Assembly: GCF_030272615.1 (NCBI RefSeq)
Contig: NC_081406.1
Location: forward strand, 485,057,900-485,121,899
Source: Cryptomeria japonica
Lineage: Eukaryota > Streptophyta > Pinopsida > Cupressales > Cupressaceae
Reading direction: 5' to 3'
Length of the DNA: 64,000 bases
Shown: piece by piece, positions 31,440-46,727 of the stretch
Layout: each line of letters opens with the position of its first letter
Position numbering within the stretch: the first letter of the stretch is position 1
Position numbers and translations under genes: made by a program
Notes under the pieces: model-generated
Seen by the model: only the letters and a program-made list of their open reading frames with translations
What the model was told of the DNA's origin: nothing
Database searches by the model: none

Positions 31440-34400
31440 CTAAGTGTATGGATCTCCATCTTGAGTATCATCATCTCCATTTTTCTTAAAGAAAACTTCA
31501 AACTTCTAGAGAGTATCTTGTACCTTTGATCTATCTAGTTCATCAGCATGACCTAAGATGACTTGAGCTTGTGCAATTGTGTCCATCAAGATGGAGTACT
31601 CTTCTTTGGATTTATTCAAGATAGATCCTAAACTATCCAAGATAACTTGCATTTCTATCAATTGGACAATTGATGAGAGAGTAAAATCAACTCTCTCGAC
31701 TTCATCTTGGACAAGAAAGCTAAACTCTTGTATGGCTAAATATAGAGGTAGTAACTTGTGATCGTGATCAAGTAAATCACAAGGAACCTCATCAATCTCA
31801 TTGGTGATCCTTTTCACTGTCTTCTCACCCAAACCCTTTGTCTCCTCTAGATCTTCAATGAGTTTCTCTAGAACTTCCATATGATGTTTTAGCAACTCCT
31901 TATACTAGACATACATTTTCCTAGAAGGAATCACTTCATGATCAACTAAAACATCTAGAGAAAAATCCCTGAGCTTTGTCCAGGAATCAAAATCCTTATC
32001 GTGATTAGTCTTTGTCTCCAAGAAAATTTTTAGTGTTGCATCCAATTCGGATTGAACACTCTGCACATTGTTAATCAACTTGGTAGAAAAAATCAAAATG
32101 TGGGTTCCCAGACTAAGCATCATATCCATCCATTATCCTATTGCTCTAGTTTGACATGAGGTAACCTACTCAGGTTTTTTTATGAATTGTTCATCAACCG
32201 ATAAAGTCATTGGCTCAATCACCTCTGAATAATTTGTGATCTTAATTAACACAGTGATGAGTTGCTCCTTTCGTTCCTTAAGCTTATCTTTCTTCACCTT
32301 CTCTTCATTGTATTTTCCACAAGAGCATCAAAAGTCGACTAAGCGTCTTCCACTATACCTTCATGGGTTTTCTTCCCAAGCCCAACCCTTCTTATCACAT
32401 AGTCCTTTGCTTGGACTTATATTTTTATCAGGAGGATGCTTTGCAACTTCTACATACTTGTTCTTGGCACTATCTACCTTAACCCGTAAGATGGTTTGAG
32501 CATTCTTTATGGTCTTTTGTTTGACACGCACTAGCTGACCAAAATCAAAATTATTAGGAGAAATAGCTTGCTTCTTCCTCTTGGGAGTGTTAGAAAGAAA
32601 CCAGGATGGCATGACGGAATCATCATCAACACCTATAGCCAATGATTGGGAAGAAGTTATTTGACCTTGAGCAATAGTGGTTACAATTGGAGTGGAAGTC
32701 ATAACAAAAAATGGGTTTTCAGTAGTTGACACGTTAGGTAAGGGACCCATATCTAACATGAACTTGTCAAAATCCTCAAACATGAATGTAGATACTTCAA
32801 ACAAAATTGGGAAAGTGGAGAGCACATTTTCAATGTTATCTCGAGGAGTATCTAAGACAACTTCACTAGCAAAAGAAGAAACAAAAGGAATGGCCACACT
32901 TGGAGAATATGACACATGAAATAGTGGACCCAAATGGTATGGATTTAGAAACATGAACCTATGAAGAAGTAGCAACTAGAATAAGACTTGATACTTGTGG
33001 AACATTACCTTCTATGTCTCTAGGTTCAGTGCCTCTAGAAATCTCTAGTAAACCTTCTTTATCAAATTCTTCTTCTTCTTTCTCTTCTCGATGTTGTTGT
33101 TCCTCCTCAAGTTGGTCCACATCAATAGGTTCATCCTCACACACCCCTTCTTTTGGTTCTTATTCTTTCTCATGCTAAGCACTTGAACTATAAGATTTTT
33201 ATTGTTCATTCCCTTTACCCTTTCCTATAGTGAACTTGTACTTGGAAGCTTTAGGAGAAGAAACATTTTCTTGCCTGTTCTTTTATTCTCAATTCTAATT
33301 TCTTTCCAACAAGCCTAGTAGTATCATCCTCTGATCCAGTGGTAAATGGCTTCAACTGGATTCCTTTCTGTGTCAACCAAACATTGCTATTTGCAAGAAT
33401 CCTCTGAAATCTGGCTCTTATAGAAACCACCTCCTTTTGAGACCATTGGATGAAAGGGAGAGGAGTATTGGCAATCAACCTATTTTCATAAATTGGATCC
33501 AAGACATTACCATCATCAACTAGGTCATCAAGAATATTTGCCAGGTTGATATTGATTATTTGATCCTTAATGAGGCAACAGTAATCAAGTCTCTTGATAT
33601 CCTCTTCAGTTATACAATCAACTCAGATATCTTCAACTCTATGAACATGTCTATAGTTCTTTTTCAATTTGTTCTTCATACCTCTATAATCAAAATCATT
33701 CTTGGACTTGAACTGTCTCATCATCACTCTCCTCATCTCATCTTCCATAGCTCTTTCTTTGAAAACTAAGTTGATAGAGTACCTCCCAATAGACAATGTA
33801 AACTTAAAACCTATTTTATGAGAACCTGATTGTTTCTCATGTTCTACTACCATTTGCCTTTCCAACTCCATCAAAACAATCTTGTCAGATGGATACATTG
33901 GGAGCATGAAATGTTGGTCATCATAACATCCAATCCTTAGATATGTGAAGGTAGGAAACTATGCAAACATACATCCATATTGATTGACAACTTCCCAAGC
34001 TTCATAAAAAACCCTATTCTTCTCAAGTTTATTATCAAACATGCACATATATGAACCAAATAAGGCATCATTAACTCTTCTATAATGATGTAAACTTTCT
34101 TTAAGAGTTAATTGAGAATAGTATTTTCAAACTGGGAATTGTCTTCTATCTCCTTCCGAAGATAAACTTGCCAAATTTTCTCATAGTGGCAACAACATAC
34201 ACCAAGTAGGAAGTCATGTAGAAATTCAAAGTGGTAGGTACCTTAGCGAGTTGCTTGCACAAGGCACCACTAATCTACTTACCCCAGAAGATCTTCTTGT
34301 TGTTATGTTTGATGATATGAATATATTGATACAGTCACTCATGGTATGTATTGAAAGTGGTAAGCCATTTTACTCTGCTGAGAAGAGTAATCAAGTCATT

Positions 34401-34898
34401 CACTTCCTCCTTGAAGTCACTTCGAGGAAAGGTCTTAGGCCATCTTAAAATGGTAGGCTTGGGAGTCTTCAACCAATTATCATTGATATTCCTCTTGCAT
34501 TTCTCTAAGTGCTTCTCATAATAGGCCTCAACAGACTTTATATCTATATCCACATATGGCCCTATACTGGGATACTTGAATAAGGGGTCAAAGAAATCCA
34601 CATTCAACATAATCACTTTCTTGGCATCCGCATCCTTCATACTTCGACTCACATGATCAAAATGATTCGCCACTGCAAGCACGAACTTTGGATTCTGAAA
34701 TGACATAGGGAAAGTTGTGACTAATGGATACTATTAATGGTGGGTTCCATTAGATAGTAGTGTGGGGGATTCTCAACTCATCTTAGAAACTCATCAATAT
34801 CCACATGGCCTATCTCTGTGTCCCTGATATCTATGATATTTGATGCCACTATACACTGTGGAAAGACCGGATGAGGATCTTTTTTCTTGAATTTCATT
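31440..34898 (-). pseudogene. Long decayed ORF of unknown type (non-pol retroelement-like)
   Basis: A reverse-strand coding relic of about 1,100 codons, from ATG at 34898 (MKFKKKDPHPVFPQCIV) to TAG at 31442-31440. Readable parts: FVLAVANHFDHVSRSMKDAD and YPSIGPYVDIDIKSVEAYYE (34706-34335); MLPMYPSDKIVLMELERQM (33907-33623); PLPFIQWSQKEVVSIRARF (33502-33251); a Glu-rich acidic run (33144-32959); a basic linker (SNTPKRKKQ); and a helical C-terminus (32129-31506). The globular/basic-linker/coiled-coil order resembles the second ORF of elements B and F, but I see no convincing residue alignment. No LTRs, RT or integrase identified. The protein is unknown. Confidence 0.6.
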
Positions 34899-35050
34899 GT
34901 TTTCTTTCCTAGAGATGATTCTAACAAGTGTAAATAGCTTGAACTACATCAAAGTTCAAAAAGTTCCTCCATAAATGGAAAACACCTTCAATACTGATGA
35001 ATCTTCAACATTGGAACAATTTTTACTTATAAAAATTTTATAAGCACAAA

Positions 35051-36178
35051 GTGTAAATCAGGCCTATGGATCTGTTTTGCACATTGGAAAACTTAGGCAT
35101 ATTTATTATTTAGATGCAAATTGGGCCTATAGCCCAATTTACACTTTACAATGGAAACCTGTATAAAAAATGATGTAAATCGGGTTTATAGATCCAATTT
35201 TTATATTGGAAAGACAAACAAGGCTTATGTGATTTGGGTCCATAGGCCCGAATTACATCTAAAAAGAAGGTGACTTGGGGTGTAGTTTGGTTCCATGAGC
35301 CCAAAGAACACCAATGAAATAAAAAACATGTGTATGGTGTGATGTAGGTTAGGTCGACAAACCCGGACTACACCCAATGGTAATGTTTGAATGTGTAGTT
35401 TGGGTTTGTCGGCTCGAACTACACCAATTAATTAGTTCAAAGTTAAGAATAGTGTGGGTCAAGTTGAGGAACTCAAACAACACCACAACACTCAATGATA
35501 GTGTGGTTTGAGTTCATAGGCTTGAACCACATCAAAGATTGTTGATGTGAATGAAAAATGATGTAGGTCGGGCCTACCGACCCAAGCTACACCAAGTAAC
35601 ATGGGTAAGGTATAGTTCGGACCAATAGGCTTTAACTACACTATGCAAAAAATAATGATACAATAAATAGGGATAGTTTGAGGGCATGGATCTAAACCAC
35701 AACATTATGCGATGCATTATGGTGTGATTTAGAGCCATGAGCTTGAATCATACCTTGGGAAGACCAAAACAAAAAGTAAAAAGAGAGTTCAAGGCCACGA
35801 ACCCGAACAACATAAACCCTAAGATTTAAAAAGAAAACAAGAAAAAATGTAAAAGGAAAGGAAAAAATGTAACAAACCTGGAAAAATACGGCTTAGATTA
35901 AAAGATAAAACAATAAGGAATTGATGAGCTTTTGCCTTAAGAACTAGAAGAGCAAGGTAAAAATGAAATCCAAAGCTATAAAAATGGATTCAAATGGACA
36001 AATGAGTCTTATTAAAGCTCAAATTAAGAAACGTAAATGCACCAAGTCATAAAGAGGTGCAAATCAGGTTTATGAACCGGATTTGTACCCAAATGTGCAT
36101 TTCAGGTTCATGAACTTGATTTGCACCTAAATAATCATTCTAAGTGTTCTGTTAGGTTTAGGGTCCGACAATACACCC
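35051..36178. repeat. Array of about 17 imperfect ~33-bp palindromes
   Basis: Units of the form GRTGTAGNTYGGGNC, about 5 bases, then GNCCNAANCTACACC recur every 50-70 bp. Starts: 35051, 35113, 35172, 35227, 35280, 35341, 35393, 35452, 35501, 35560, 35610, 35671, 35721, 35782, 36055, 36094 and a half unit near 36150. Each can fold on itself (for example AAATTGGGC/GCCCAATTT in the 35113 unit), though the units differ in sequence. The gap 35812-36054 lacks clear units. The array lies directly upstream of the reverse-strand ORF that starts at 34898. Confidence 0.75.
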
Positions 36179-36265
36179 AAATGACAAAAAAATAAAACTA
36201 ACTCTAAAAATGATCCCAGAGATAAATTAATCACCTTGGATTAAAATGAGCTTAGAGCTTATGGG

Positions 36266-36329
36266 CCACAATTTCAGTCAAAAATTGTGGGGGTTATCCC
36301 AAAATTGCGCTCAATTGAAATTGGGATAA
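36266..36329. other. Two adjacent perfect 9-bp hairpins
   Basis: CCACAATTT (36266-36274) pairs with AAATTGTGG (36282-36290). TTATCCCAA (36294-36302) pairs with TTGGGATAA (36321-36329). They follow the palindrome array and may be its continuation or an LTR structure. Confidence 0.6.
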
Positions 36330-36649
36330 GAAGGTTCAATGAATTTGATTAATATTTTATGAGATCCATGGCCCTCAAGGTTAAAATGGCAAAAACTAAG
36401 CCAAAGGGTATTTTTGTCTTTTATGAAGAGTGCTACAAAGCATATTTTTCTAGAGTATATTCACATGATGGAATCAAAAGGTTACCAAATTGAAGGAGAA
36501 GTTCATTCTTGGAGGCTATCAATTAGAGTTATTTAAGGAACTCTAAAAAATATTATAATAGAGGCATATGAATATAAACATACACTAAACATTTTTAAAA
36601 AATTAAATAATATATGAAAACCATAATATGAATTGGAAAAAAGTAAGGA

Positions 36650-37870
36650 TATATATGAATTGATTAAGATTTAACATTTAGGATGAGACAAGAATGTTGA
36701 AGGTGAAATTCATGGATGAGCACACCAATTTTCCTTGAAAGTAAAAGTAAAAAATAGCTATATGATAGTCAAATAGAGGAAGGAGAGGCTTCCCTAGTGT
36801 AGAGGCCAGGGAAGAGTTGGGAGAGGAAAGAGTAAATAGGAAGAGAAAAATAACATCTCCTAAACATCAAACTATGAGAATAAAGGAACCTCATCATTCA
36901 TATGAATATGTGTACATAGTTAATGAGATGGTATAGGGATTGTTGGAACCTATTTACATTTTACAAATTTAGTCACATGTACTTTGAATGCCCATAGAGG
37001 ACCAAGTAGAGGGTTATGAAAGGAGTGAGGTGAGTCTTCATTTTATAAAAGGAGAAGAAGAGTCAATTCATTTCCCACTGAAGAGCCAAAATAAGGGGAA
37101 TTCAAAGGTTGTTACTAAAGCTGCTAAAAGAGAGTATTGAGCCCATGCAAAGGAGAAGCATATCCATGATTGTTTGCAAGTGTAATGGAAAGTATTGCAA
37201 GGTGGTTATTAATAGTTGAAGCATAAACAGTTTGGTTTCCTGAGAGATGATGGAGAAATTGAATATGAAGAAACCTAACTCATCCCAACCCTTAGTGGGT
37301 TTCTTGGCTTCTAAAAAAACAACATGTGGTGGTAGAGGATAGATTCCTTATGAGTTTGAATATTGAATTATATAGTGATGAGGTGTGGTGTGATGTGACC
37401 ATGACTATGGACATGTGTCATATATTAGTTTTGTGGGCTTAAAAATTTGATAAGAAATTTGTACATGGTGGTAAAGAATATGGAAATAGGTGTCATTTTG
37501 AATCTTGCAAGAGAAGAAAGAGAAGATCACGTACTTGAGTCTAGAGTGAAGGTGGTAAGAGGGAAGGAATTTTTTAGTGATTTTGGAGGCAAATGAGGAT
37601 GGACTAGCTCCCATTATTAAGTGCATGCTAAATGCTTCAAAAGAATATCTTAAGTTTCATAGGAGGCGAATAAGGTATAAGAGAAATACCAAAATATTAT
37701 GACTATTGAGGTATTTAATAGAATTCCACCAAAGATAAGCATGTATTATTATATTAATCTAGTACTAAGGGCTAGTTCTCCCAATAAGGTTTCCCATATG
37801 AAGATAAGGGTTTCTAATCTCTACAATTTTTCTAATGAAAATAGAAATTGTGGCATGCCTTGATTGTAGC
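36650..37870 (+). pseudogene. Ty3/gypsy gag-protease-RT relic
   Basis: Heavily decayed, plus strand. A basic gag tail with a trace of a knuckle (YFECPYRGP, about 36970) is followed by gypsy-protease-like sequence at about 37340-37500 (SDEVWCDVTMTMDMCHILV, then FDKKFVHGGKEYG), which matches the post-active-site portion of plant gypsy proteases. The start of the RT linker (RIPPKISMYYYINLVL, about 37720) runs into the LTR-like repeat. Most of RT and all of integrase are missing. Assignment rests on motif order, not on an open frame. Confidence 0.55.
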
Positions 37871-38100
37871 AAAGTTTGACAAAACCCCAACAAAGGGAAT
37901 GTTGGAAATCTCACCTCAAAAGTCACTTACAATGAAGACTAGTCATGGTAGTTTTAATCCCTGGAGTTTGTTTCAAGTGCATGGATCACATAATCAATGT
38001 ATTTACCATGTTTAGACCCTTGTAAGTTGTAAGAAAATGTGTGGTTAGGTATTGTTTCGAGGGAAAAGTCACCATTCATTTGGTTCCTCAACTTTGATTA
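37825..38100 (+). repeat. Gypsy LTR-like repeat, copy 2
   Basis: Same blocks as copy 1 (13780-14075) and copy 3 (45030-45205). Here it follows the protease/RT relic, as a 3' LTR would. Confidence 0.6.
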
Positions 38101-39072
38101 CATCACTTTATTTCTTGGGCATTTGAATTTTCCTTGTTATTTATTATGTGGTCCCATCTTAATGCCCTAAGAATTTGATAAATTAAATGATGTTTCTTCA
38201 ACCCATTATGCAATAACGGATTTATGATTCCTAACCATGGAGTAAATTGTCAATAAGAGTTTTTTTGTACCCTATATTCATGACAAATACTATAATATAC
38301 ACGTGTAACATTCGCTTCCATTGTTTACAAGGGAGGGGACAACATAGCATTACATGTTAACTTAATGAGAAGATGTGAACCCCAACATCTACTAAAATGA
38401 TTTATTGCCTACCATTTTGTTAGGTAGGGGATAAAAAATGGTTGCATTTATTATATATATTGTGATGTTGATTATATGTGTTATAATGTTGATAATAAAT
38501 TTCTTCATATGATCTTTAAATGTACATACTACTCTCAATTGTATATATAATTTATATTTTAATCTTCATTACACTAGTAAAACATCACTTAAATTCTGAT
38601 TATACCCTTAAGTGCAACAAGATACGACTAACCTTTGACCATGATAAATTGAAAAATAAATTGAGATAAGAGTATCCACCGTTTTATTTAATTGACTTAC
38701 AATAAATAGGTCCGTGAGGAGTCAACAACCAATAATATTACCTTTTTTTTTTCCTGAATCTTAAATGCAAAGTTACTTTTAAAAAAGAGGCTTAGGCAAC
38801 ATGTTCCAAAAACAGAGGAATAAGAATAGACCCCATTGCAATTGGCATGGATATACAACAATCCAAATAATTTACAATTGGAGGATCCCTCAAAGTTGTT
38901 CGACTCCGACAACCAAACTGTTGCAAAATACTGTTTTAAGAGATTAAATAAAAAAGACAAGGATGAATGATGGCTATGGCTTCATTGTTTTCTCTCTTGT
39001 CCAACTGAACTTGTTCTATAGGGGGTGTGCTCATGTTGTATGTACAAGGGGAAGGAAGCAAAGGAATGGGGT
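38100..39072. other. Intergenic, no gene seen
   Basis: AT-rich sequence downstream of the CKX gene. A reverse-strand AATAAA (38683-38688) lies about 385 bp beyond the CKX stop and is a weak candidate poly(A) signal. Confidence 0.4.
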
Positions 39073-42382
<3,310 letters not shown>

Positions 42383-42774
42383 AAACTTCCTGTCAAATGA
42401 TTTTCCTGCTCAGACTGGACTGCTTCCCGTTTCCTTCTTCCTTATTATTATGCTCTCTGCCACACAATATATTTATATTTGTTGTAAGCAAGTACTAGAA
42501 CTGCTCAGAAATACTGTTACAAAAATCTCAAGGCAGCAGGAAGCATTACAAAACTAACAACAATAACAATCTCAACATCCCAACATTTTCAGTTGAAGAG
42601 ACCCACTCCCAACCTCTAAATTTCCGTTAACAAAAGAACCAAAGCACAACTTCCCCACCCTCTAATTCCATTTTATATAATTGTAGAAAGCAATAAACAG
42701 TCTTCACAGATGTTAAAGATGCATTGACAGAGAATGAAGTTTATGAAGCTTGTTCATTTCCCCACTCACCAACC

Positions 42775-42786
42775 TCTATATATAGT
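42775..42786 (-). promoter_or_regulatory. Possible CKX TATA box
   Basis: CTCTATATATAG, nearly self-complementary, about 395 bp upstream of the CKX ATG. It would imply a 5' leader of roughly 360 nt. No closer TATA box is evident. Confidence 0.35.
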
Positions 42787-42850
42787 TAAGATTTGAGAAT
42801 ATTAATAATTTAAATATTTGTGGTTGTGGTTTGTAGTGCAGCAAACGATG

Positions 42851-42874
42851 GGCTCCTCCTCCTCCTCCTCCTCA
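42851..42874. repeat. (TCC)n microsatellite upstream of CKX
   Basis: A run of CTC/TCC triplets about 480 bp upstream of the CKX start; on the CKX strand it reads GAG/GGA. Confidence 0.8.
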
Positions 42875-42999
42875 TGCTCATACTTTTATGAACCGCCCAT
42901 TTCCTTGGCCACTCCTGTCTGCCACTCCACTGCTGCTTCTCTCACAACTTACAACTCACTCATCCACTCACCATATCTGCATTTATACCCACCTCCTTC

Positions 43000-45030
43000 C
43001 TCAATATAAAAAACCACCAAACTCATCTCTTCCTTATTTCAGATCACATCACAATGAACTCATCTATTTAAGCTTCTCCATCTCCATAAAACACCAAAGT
43101 CAGAGTCACCTTTACATGTAAAAAAAAACTATTTTTTTTTTCCATCCCACTAAATTTAATCCTCCATCTCATATCCTTGCCTATCTGTTCATATTCCACC
43201 ATATGTGACCTCAAAGTCCTCTCCTCTGATGGTCCTTCTTGTTATATATTGAATCTTCCCCACAGATTTATCTAATTTTTCTTGAGCCACACATTGTGAT
43301 GGCTCTTGACAAAGACCTGGAAACTTTAATATAATGAGTTTGGATGCTTGTAAGTATATAATCAGGGTTTGCATATATGTTTTGGCCACACTCTCCACGC
43401 GCAACTTGTTAGCTTCTGCAGTTGTCTGCATAATGCGTCTTACACAAACGTCTAGGCAGCATCATCATCATCATCCTCCTTCTTCTTCACCCAAATCATC
43501 TCATAATAATAATAATGCAGCTTCAACCTTGCTTATCCAGGTCCTTTTCCGCCAAATTTATCTATGTAATAGCCTAGGTACCTAGCATGTGCATGTTCAT
43601 TTTGATAAGCCTTGGAACCTAATACGCCCACTTGGCAGCCTAGGAGAAAGAATGGAAACTTCTTTTAACCTCCACGCCTAGTCAATATCTCTGTCTATAC
43701 CATTTTGTTTTTATTACTAGGACAAACCTAATACTGCTTCATGCCTGTGATAGGCCGTAAGGGAATAAAACACCCGTGTGTATATCACTAAAGGTAATGT
43801 GTATTTTGATGTAAGAGGGAGGGAGATTCAATTGATTGTGACAGAGTTAATCTCTTTGAATCTAAGACTGGATTTGGGATGAGCATGTTTTGAGTAATTT
43901 AGAATTGTACATGAATTTGGATTAATCATGGTGTTGAATCTTACATCTATTTGTTAGATTAAATTCTGTATTATTATTTTTTTATGTAGGAATATCTTGA
44001 ATTGACATGTAATCAACATCCATTAAAAATAATTGTTATATTTTTTGTTGTATTTATTTGTGTGTCTTTTAAGAGTTTGGAGAATCACTCAAATTCAACG
44101 TCAAAGATATTTAAGTTCAAATTTGAATTGTTTTCTCAAGTTTGAGTGCCGAACACATACGGAAGATCGGTTTTGCTTCCAAAGTCAAAGTTGACTAATT
44201 GTGATGTCATAATTGCATAAATTGTAGTATTAGTTGATTTTATCTCTAATGAACTCACCATTTGCATGGCTCTCCTTAATCCATGTTCAATTCCTCAATC
44301 TATGCACCCAGTTTTGTTTAGTCTTGTTATGTTTCCTCAATATATGTATCAAGTTTAATTCAGTTTAGTTAACTATTTTTTGGAGGAATTATTTCTTAAT
44401 ATGTGTATTTATATTTTTTTTCATGCATATGGTGTGGATTTTGGATGAATTCAACTTTAGAGTGAAACTAAATGTGTGATAGCTTCAATCGGGTGTTCAA
44501 CTCCCTTTTTTCCTCCTATTTTCTTTCTTGTTGAAAGGTGATGCCTTGTTTGATAAAAATGGGGAGTGGGATAAAATGGAAAATATTGACTCTTACATGA
44601 TTTGATGTAAGTTGAATGTGTTATACAAGGTTTCTTGGAAAGTCATAGGGTTACGAAAACAATTATTTTTAGTAGTTCTCTACCACTTGGTGTGTTTGTT
44701 CTAATGTATTGAAGTTTGTTAAGGTTGTAATCCATATGGAACATTTGAGATCTATACTAAAATATTATTTTATCCTTTTTGATGTGATTATTTTTTCCAA
44801 ACATTTTCTTGAGCGTCAATTAAAAAATTTAATATAAGTTTTTTCCTAATCATATGATTTTGATATGTTGGTGTAAAAGACATTAATGTCATCATAAATT
44901 GAATCTATTAAAAACCATTGAAGAGAGGTATTTTTGATGTGATACAGTTCTATAGTAAATTATCACTTTCTTTTATTAAGTTTTGGTGAGCAAAGCTATT
45001 AAATCTTACCTCTAAAAAAAATCACCCTAA
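43000..45030. other. Intergenic, no gene seen
   Basis: CKX upstream flank, AT-rich. Only short frames and a small CATCAT run near 43460. Nothing supported as coding. Confidence 0.5.
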
Positions 45031-45205
45031 AATACTAGTTTTTGGTAGTTTTGGCTCCTAGATTTTAGCCAAGTGTAGGAGATACCAAATTGATCTAACA
45101 TCATTTTAGGGCTATTGTGAATCTTATTAAATTTGGTGTTGTGAAGTCTTGTTGAAAGGAGAAGGTCATCATTCAATTGACTCCTTATCCATGTTTACAT
45201 TAATT
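45030..45205 (+). repeat. Gypsy LTR-like repeat, copy 3
   Basis: GGTAGTTTTGGCTCC, CAAGTGTAGGAGATAC and CATTCAATTGACTCC match copies 1 and 2. It is followed at 45208 by TAGTATCAAAACCA, which resembles a decayed primer-binding site. Confidence 0.55.
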
Positions 45206-45499
45206 AGTATCAAAACCAAAGCATATGTTCTTGAAAGTTAATTATGTACTAGGTTTCCTTATTATAGAAAGTTGTGATAAGAACGTGTGTATTTGAATTG
45301 TTAGTAAAATAATGACCACAAGGGGAAGAAGCCAACTTTATCTAGAGTAGAATAAATGTTGAAGAACTTCAAAATAGGCATGTAGCCCTAGAAGTTGATA
45401 TAGGAAGGAATCCTAGAAATATTGAGATAGGTGGAGAAGGAGAAGAAGAGTGAATGGAAAGAGAAGAAAGGATTCACTTAGATCGTCCTATTGATGATT

Positions 45500-46464
45500 T
45501 GTTAGAATCAAGGATCACAGAGAGGGGGGGGGGTGTGAATCAGTGATATGTCGGTAATCAAATTCACAAACTTATTCTTTATCCATCGATTAGCAATGTA
45601 TAACAACAAAGAACACAAGAAAGCAATAAATAAACCACAGATCCACAACACCAAAAATTTTACGTGAAAACCCGCAAAGGGAAAAACCACGACGGGGCTG
45701 GAACCCACAATTTTCATATACTACGACAAGAAGTACATAAATATTACATAGATGGGGAATGCTCTAGCATTTAGGCTCACTACCTAGAGCTCACTACTCA
45801 ATTACAATGACTCGAAAGGCTATGACCTTTGGGGAAGCCTCACTGACTTACTATTTAATTACAATGAGGAAATACAATTAAAGAACTCTGAAATAGCATC
45901 TAACAATGCAAGAATGAGTTTCAGTTAAGCATAAGATCTCTAACTATACTCACTCTGCAATATGCTCCATTTCAGTCTCAGTCAACTACCAGATCACCTG
46001 GGAATCAAATGTGCACGTGAAACTGCGCTCAATCGCACCAAAACGGATCACCACAATAGTAATACACCAAAAACCAATCACCAATTCAATCTTATATATC
46101 CGGTCATATCAAAAATAATCTCCTCCAAGTCAGTTATCAAATATGTAACATGTAGCTTCAAGTCGGCTTCAATCTTAACAAAACATAACACCAGACCAAA
46201 ACAATTTCCTAAAATATTTCACCAATGTCGGCCTCATCATTTACACCTCAAACTTAGTCACCAAAAGCACCGTAAATCTTTTCAAACCAAAACTGCACTA
46301 GAATAACCTTGATTTATCGGTTGACTGGCTACCGGTTAACTCTTGCTTCCGAATAAGAGGAATCACGACCACTGGATCAAATCTCCAAGAAGAGTTGCCA
46401 TCAATGACAACCCTAAACCATAATCAAGCATCAGAAATCACCGGATGAGTGTCAATTGCCAACA
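45500..46464 (-). repeat. Element F 3' LTR
   Basis: TGTTAGAATC to GCCAACA on the plus strand, 965 bp. Arm CATTGATGGCAAC (forward sense) at 46406-46394 pairs exactly with the copy beyond the purine tract at 46479-46491. A G-run at 45523-45532 is the complement of the usual C-tract. Confidence 0.9.
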
Positions 46465-46727
46465 ATCTCCCCCTTTGGCATTGATGGCAACACTTGTGAA
46501 AAATGGCTGAGTGTTAAAACCTATGAAACCTGTACACCAGATCAAGAATGAAATAATTATAAGGATCCGCCTTAGATCAACAACCCAGAAACCTATAGAA
46601 ATCTGTACACTCCATTCACACTGTTCATTTTTCACCTTATCTCTCCCCCTTTGACAACAATGCCAAAGCTAGGGCGTGAAGCAAAATTCCCTATACATAT
46701 ATACACACTGGATGACTAGATCTAGAA
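46465..46727 (-). other. Element F 3' noncoding segment, two purine tracts
   Basis: On the plus strand ATCTCCCCCTTT abuts the LTR at 46465 and TCTCCCCCTTT recurs at 46642-46652: the paired purine tracts seen in the other elements. Confidence 0.75.

Noticed and set aside
32236-32499. Plus-strand frame with hydrophobic segments
   Set aside because: Antisense to the decayed reverse-strand ORF at 31440-34898, which carries the coding pattern.
35051-36178. CRISPR-like array
   Set aside because: Repeats are diverged palindromes with similar-length AT-rich spacers in plant DNA, with no cas genes; units vary too much for CRISPR repeats.
42818-43121. Short plus-strand Ser/Pro/His-rich frames upstream of CKX
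   Set aside because: Low-complexity (TCC)n-derived frames without any recognisable domain; more likely CKX upstream noncoding DNA.
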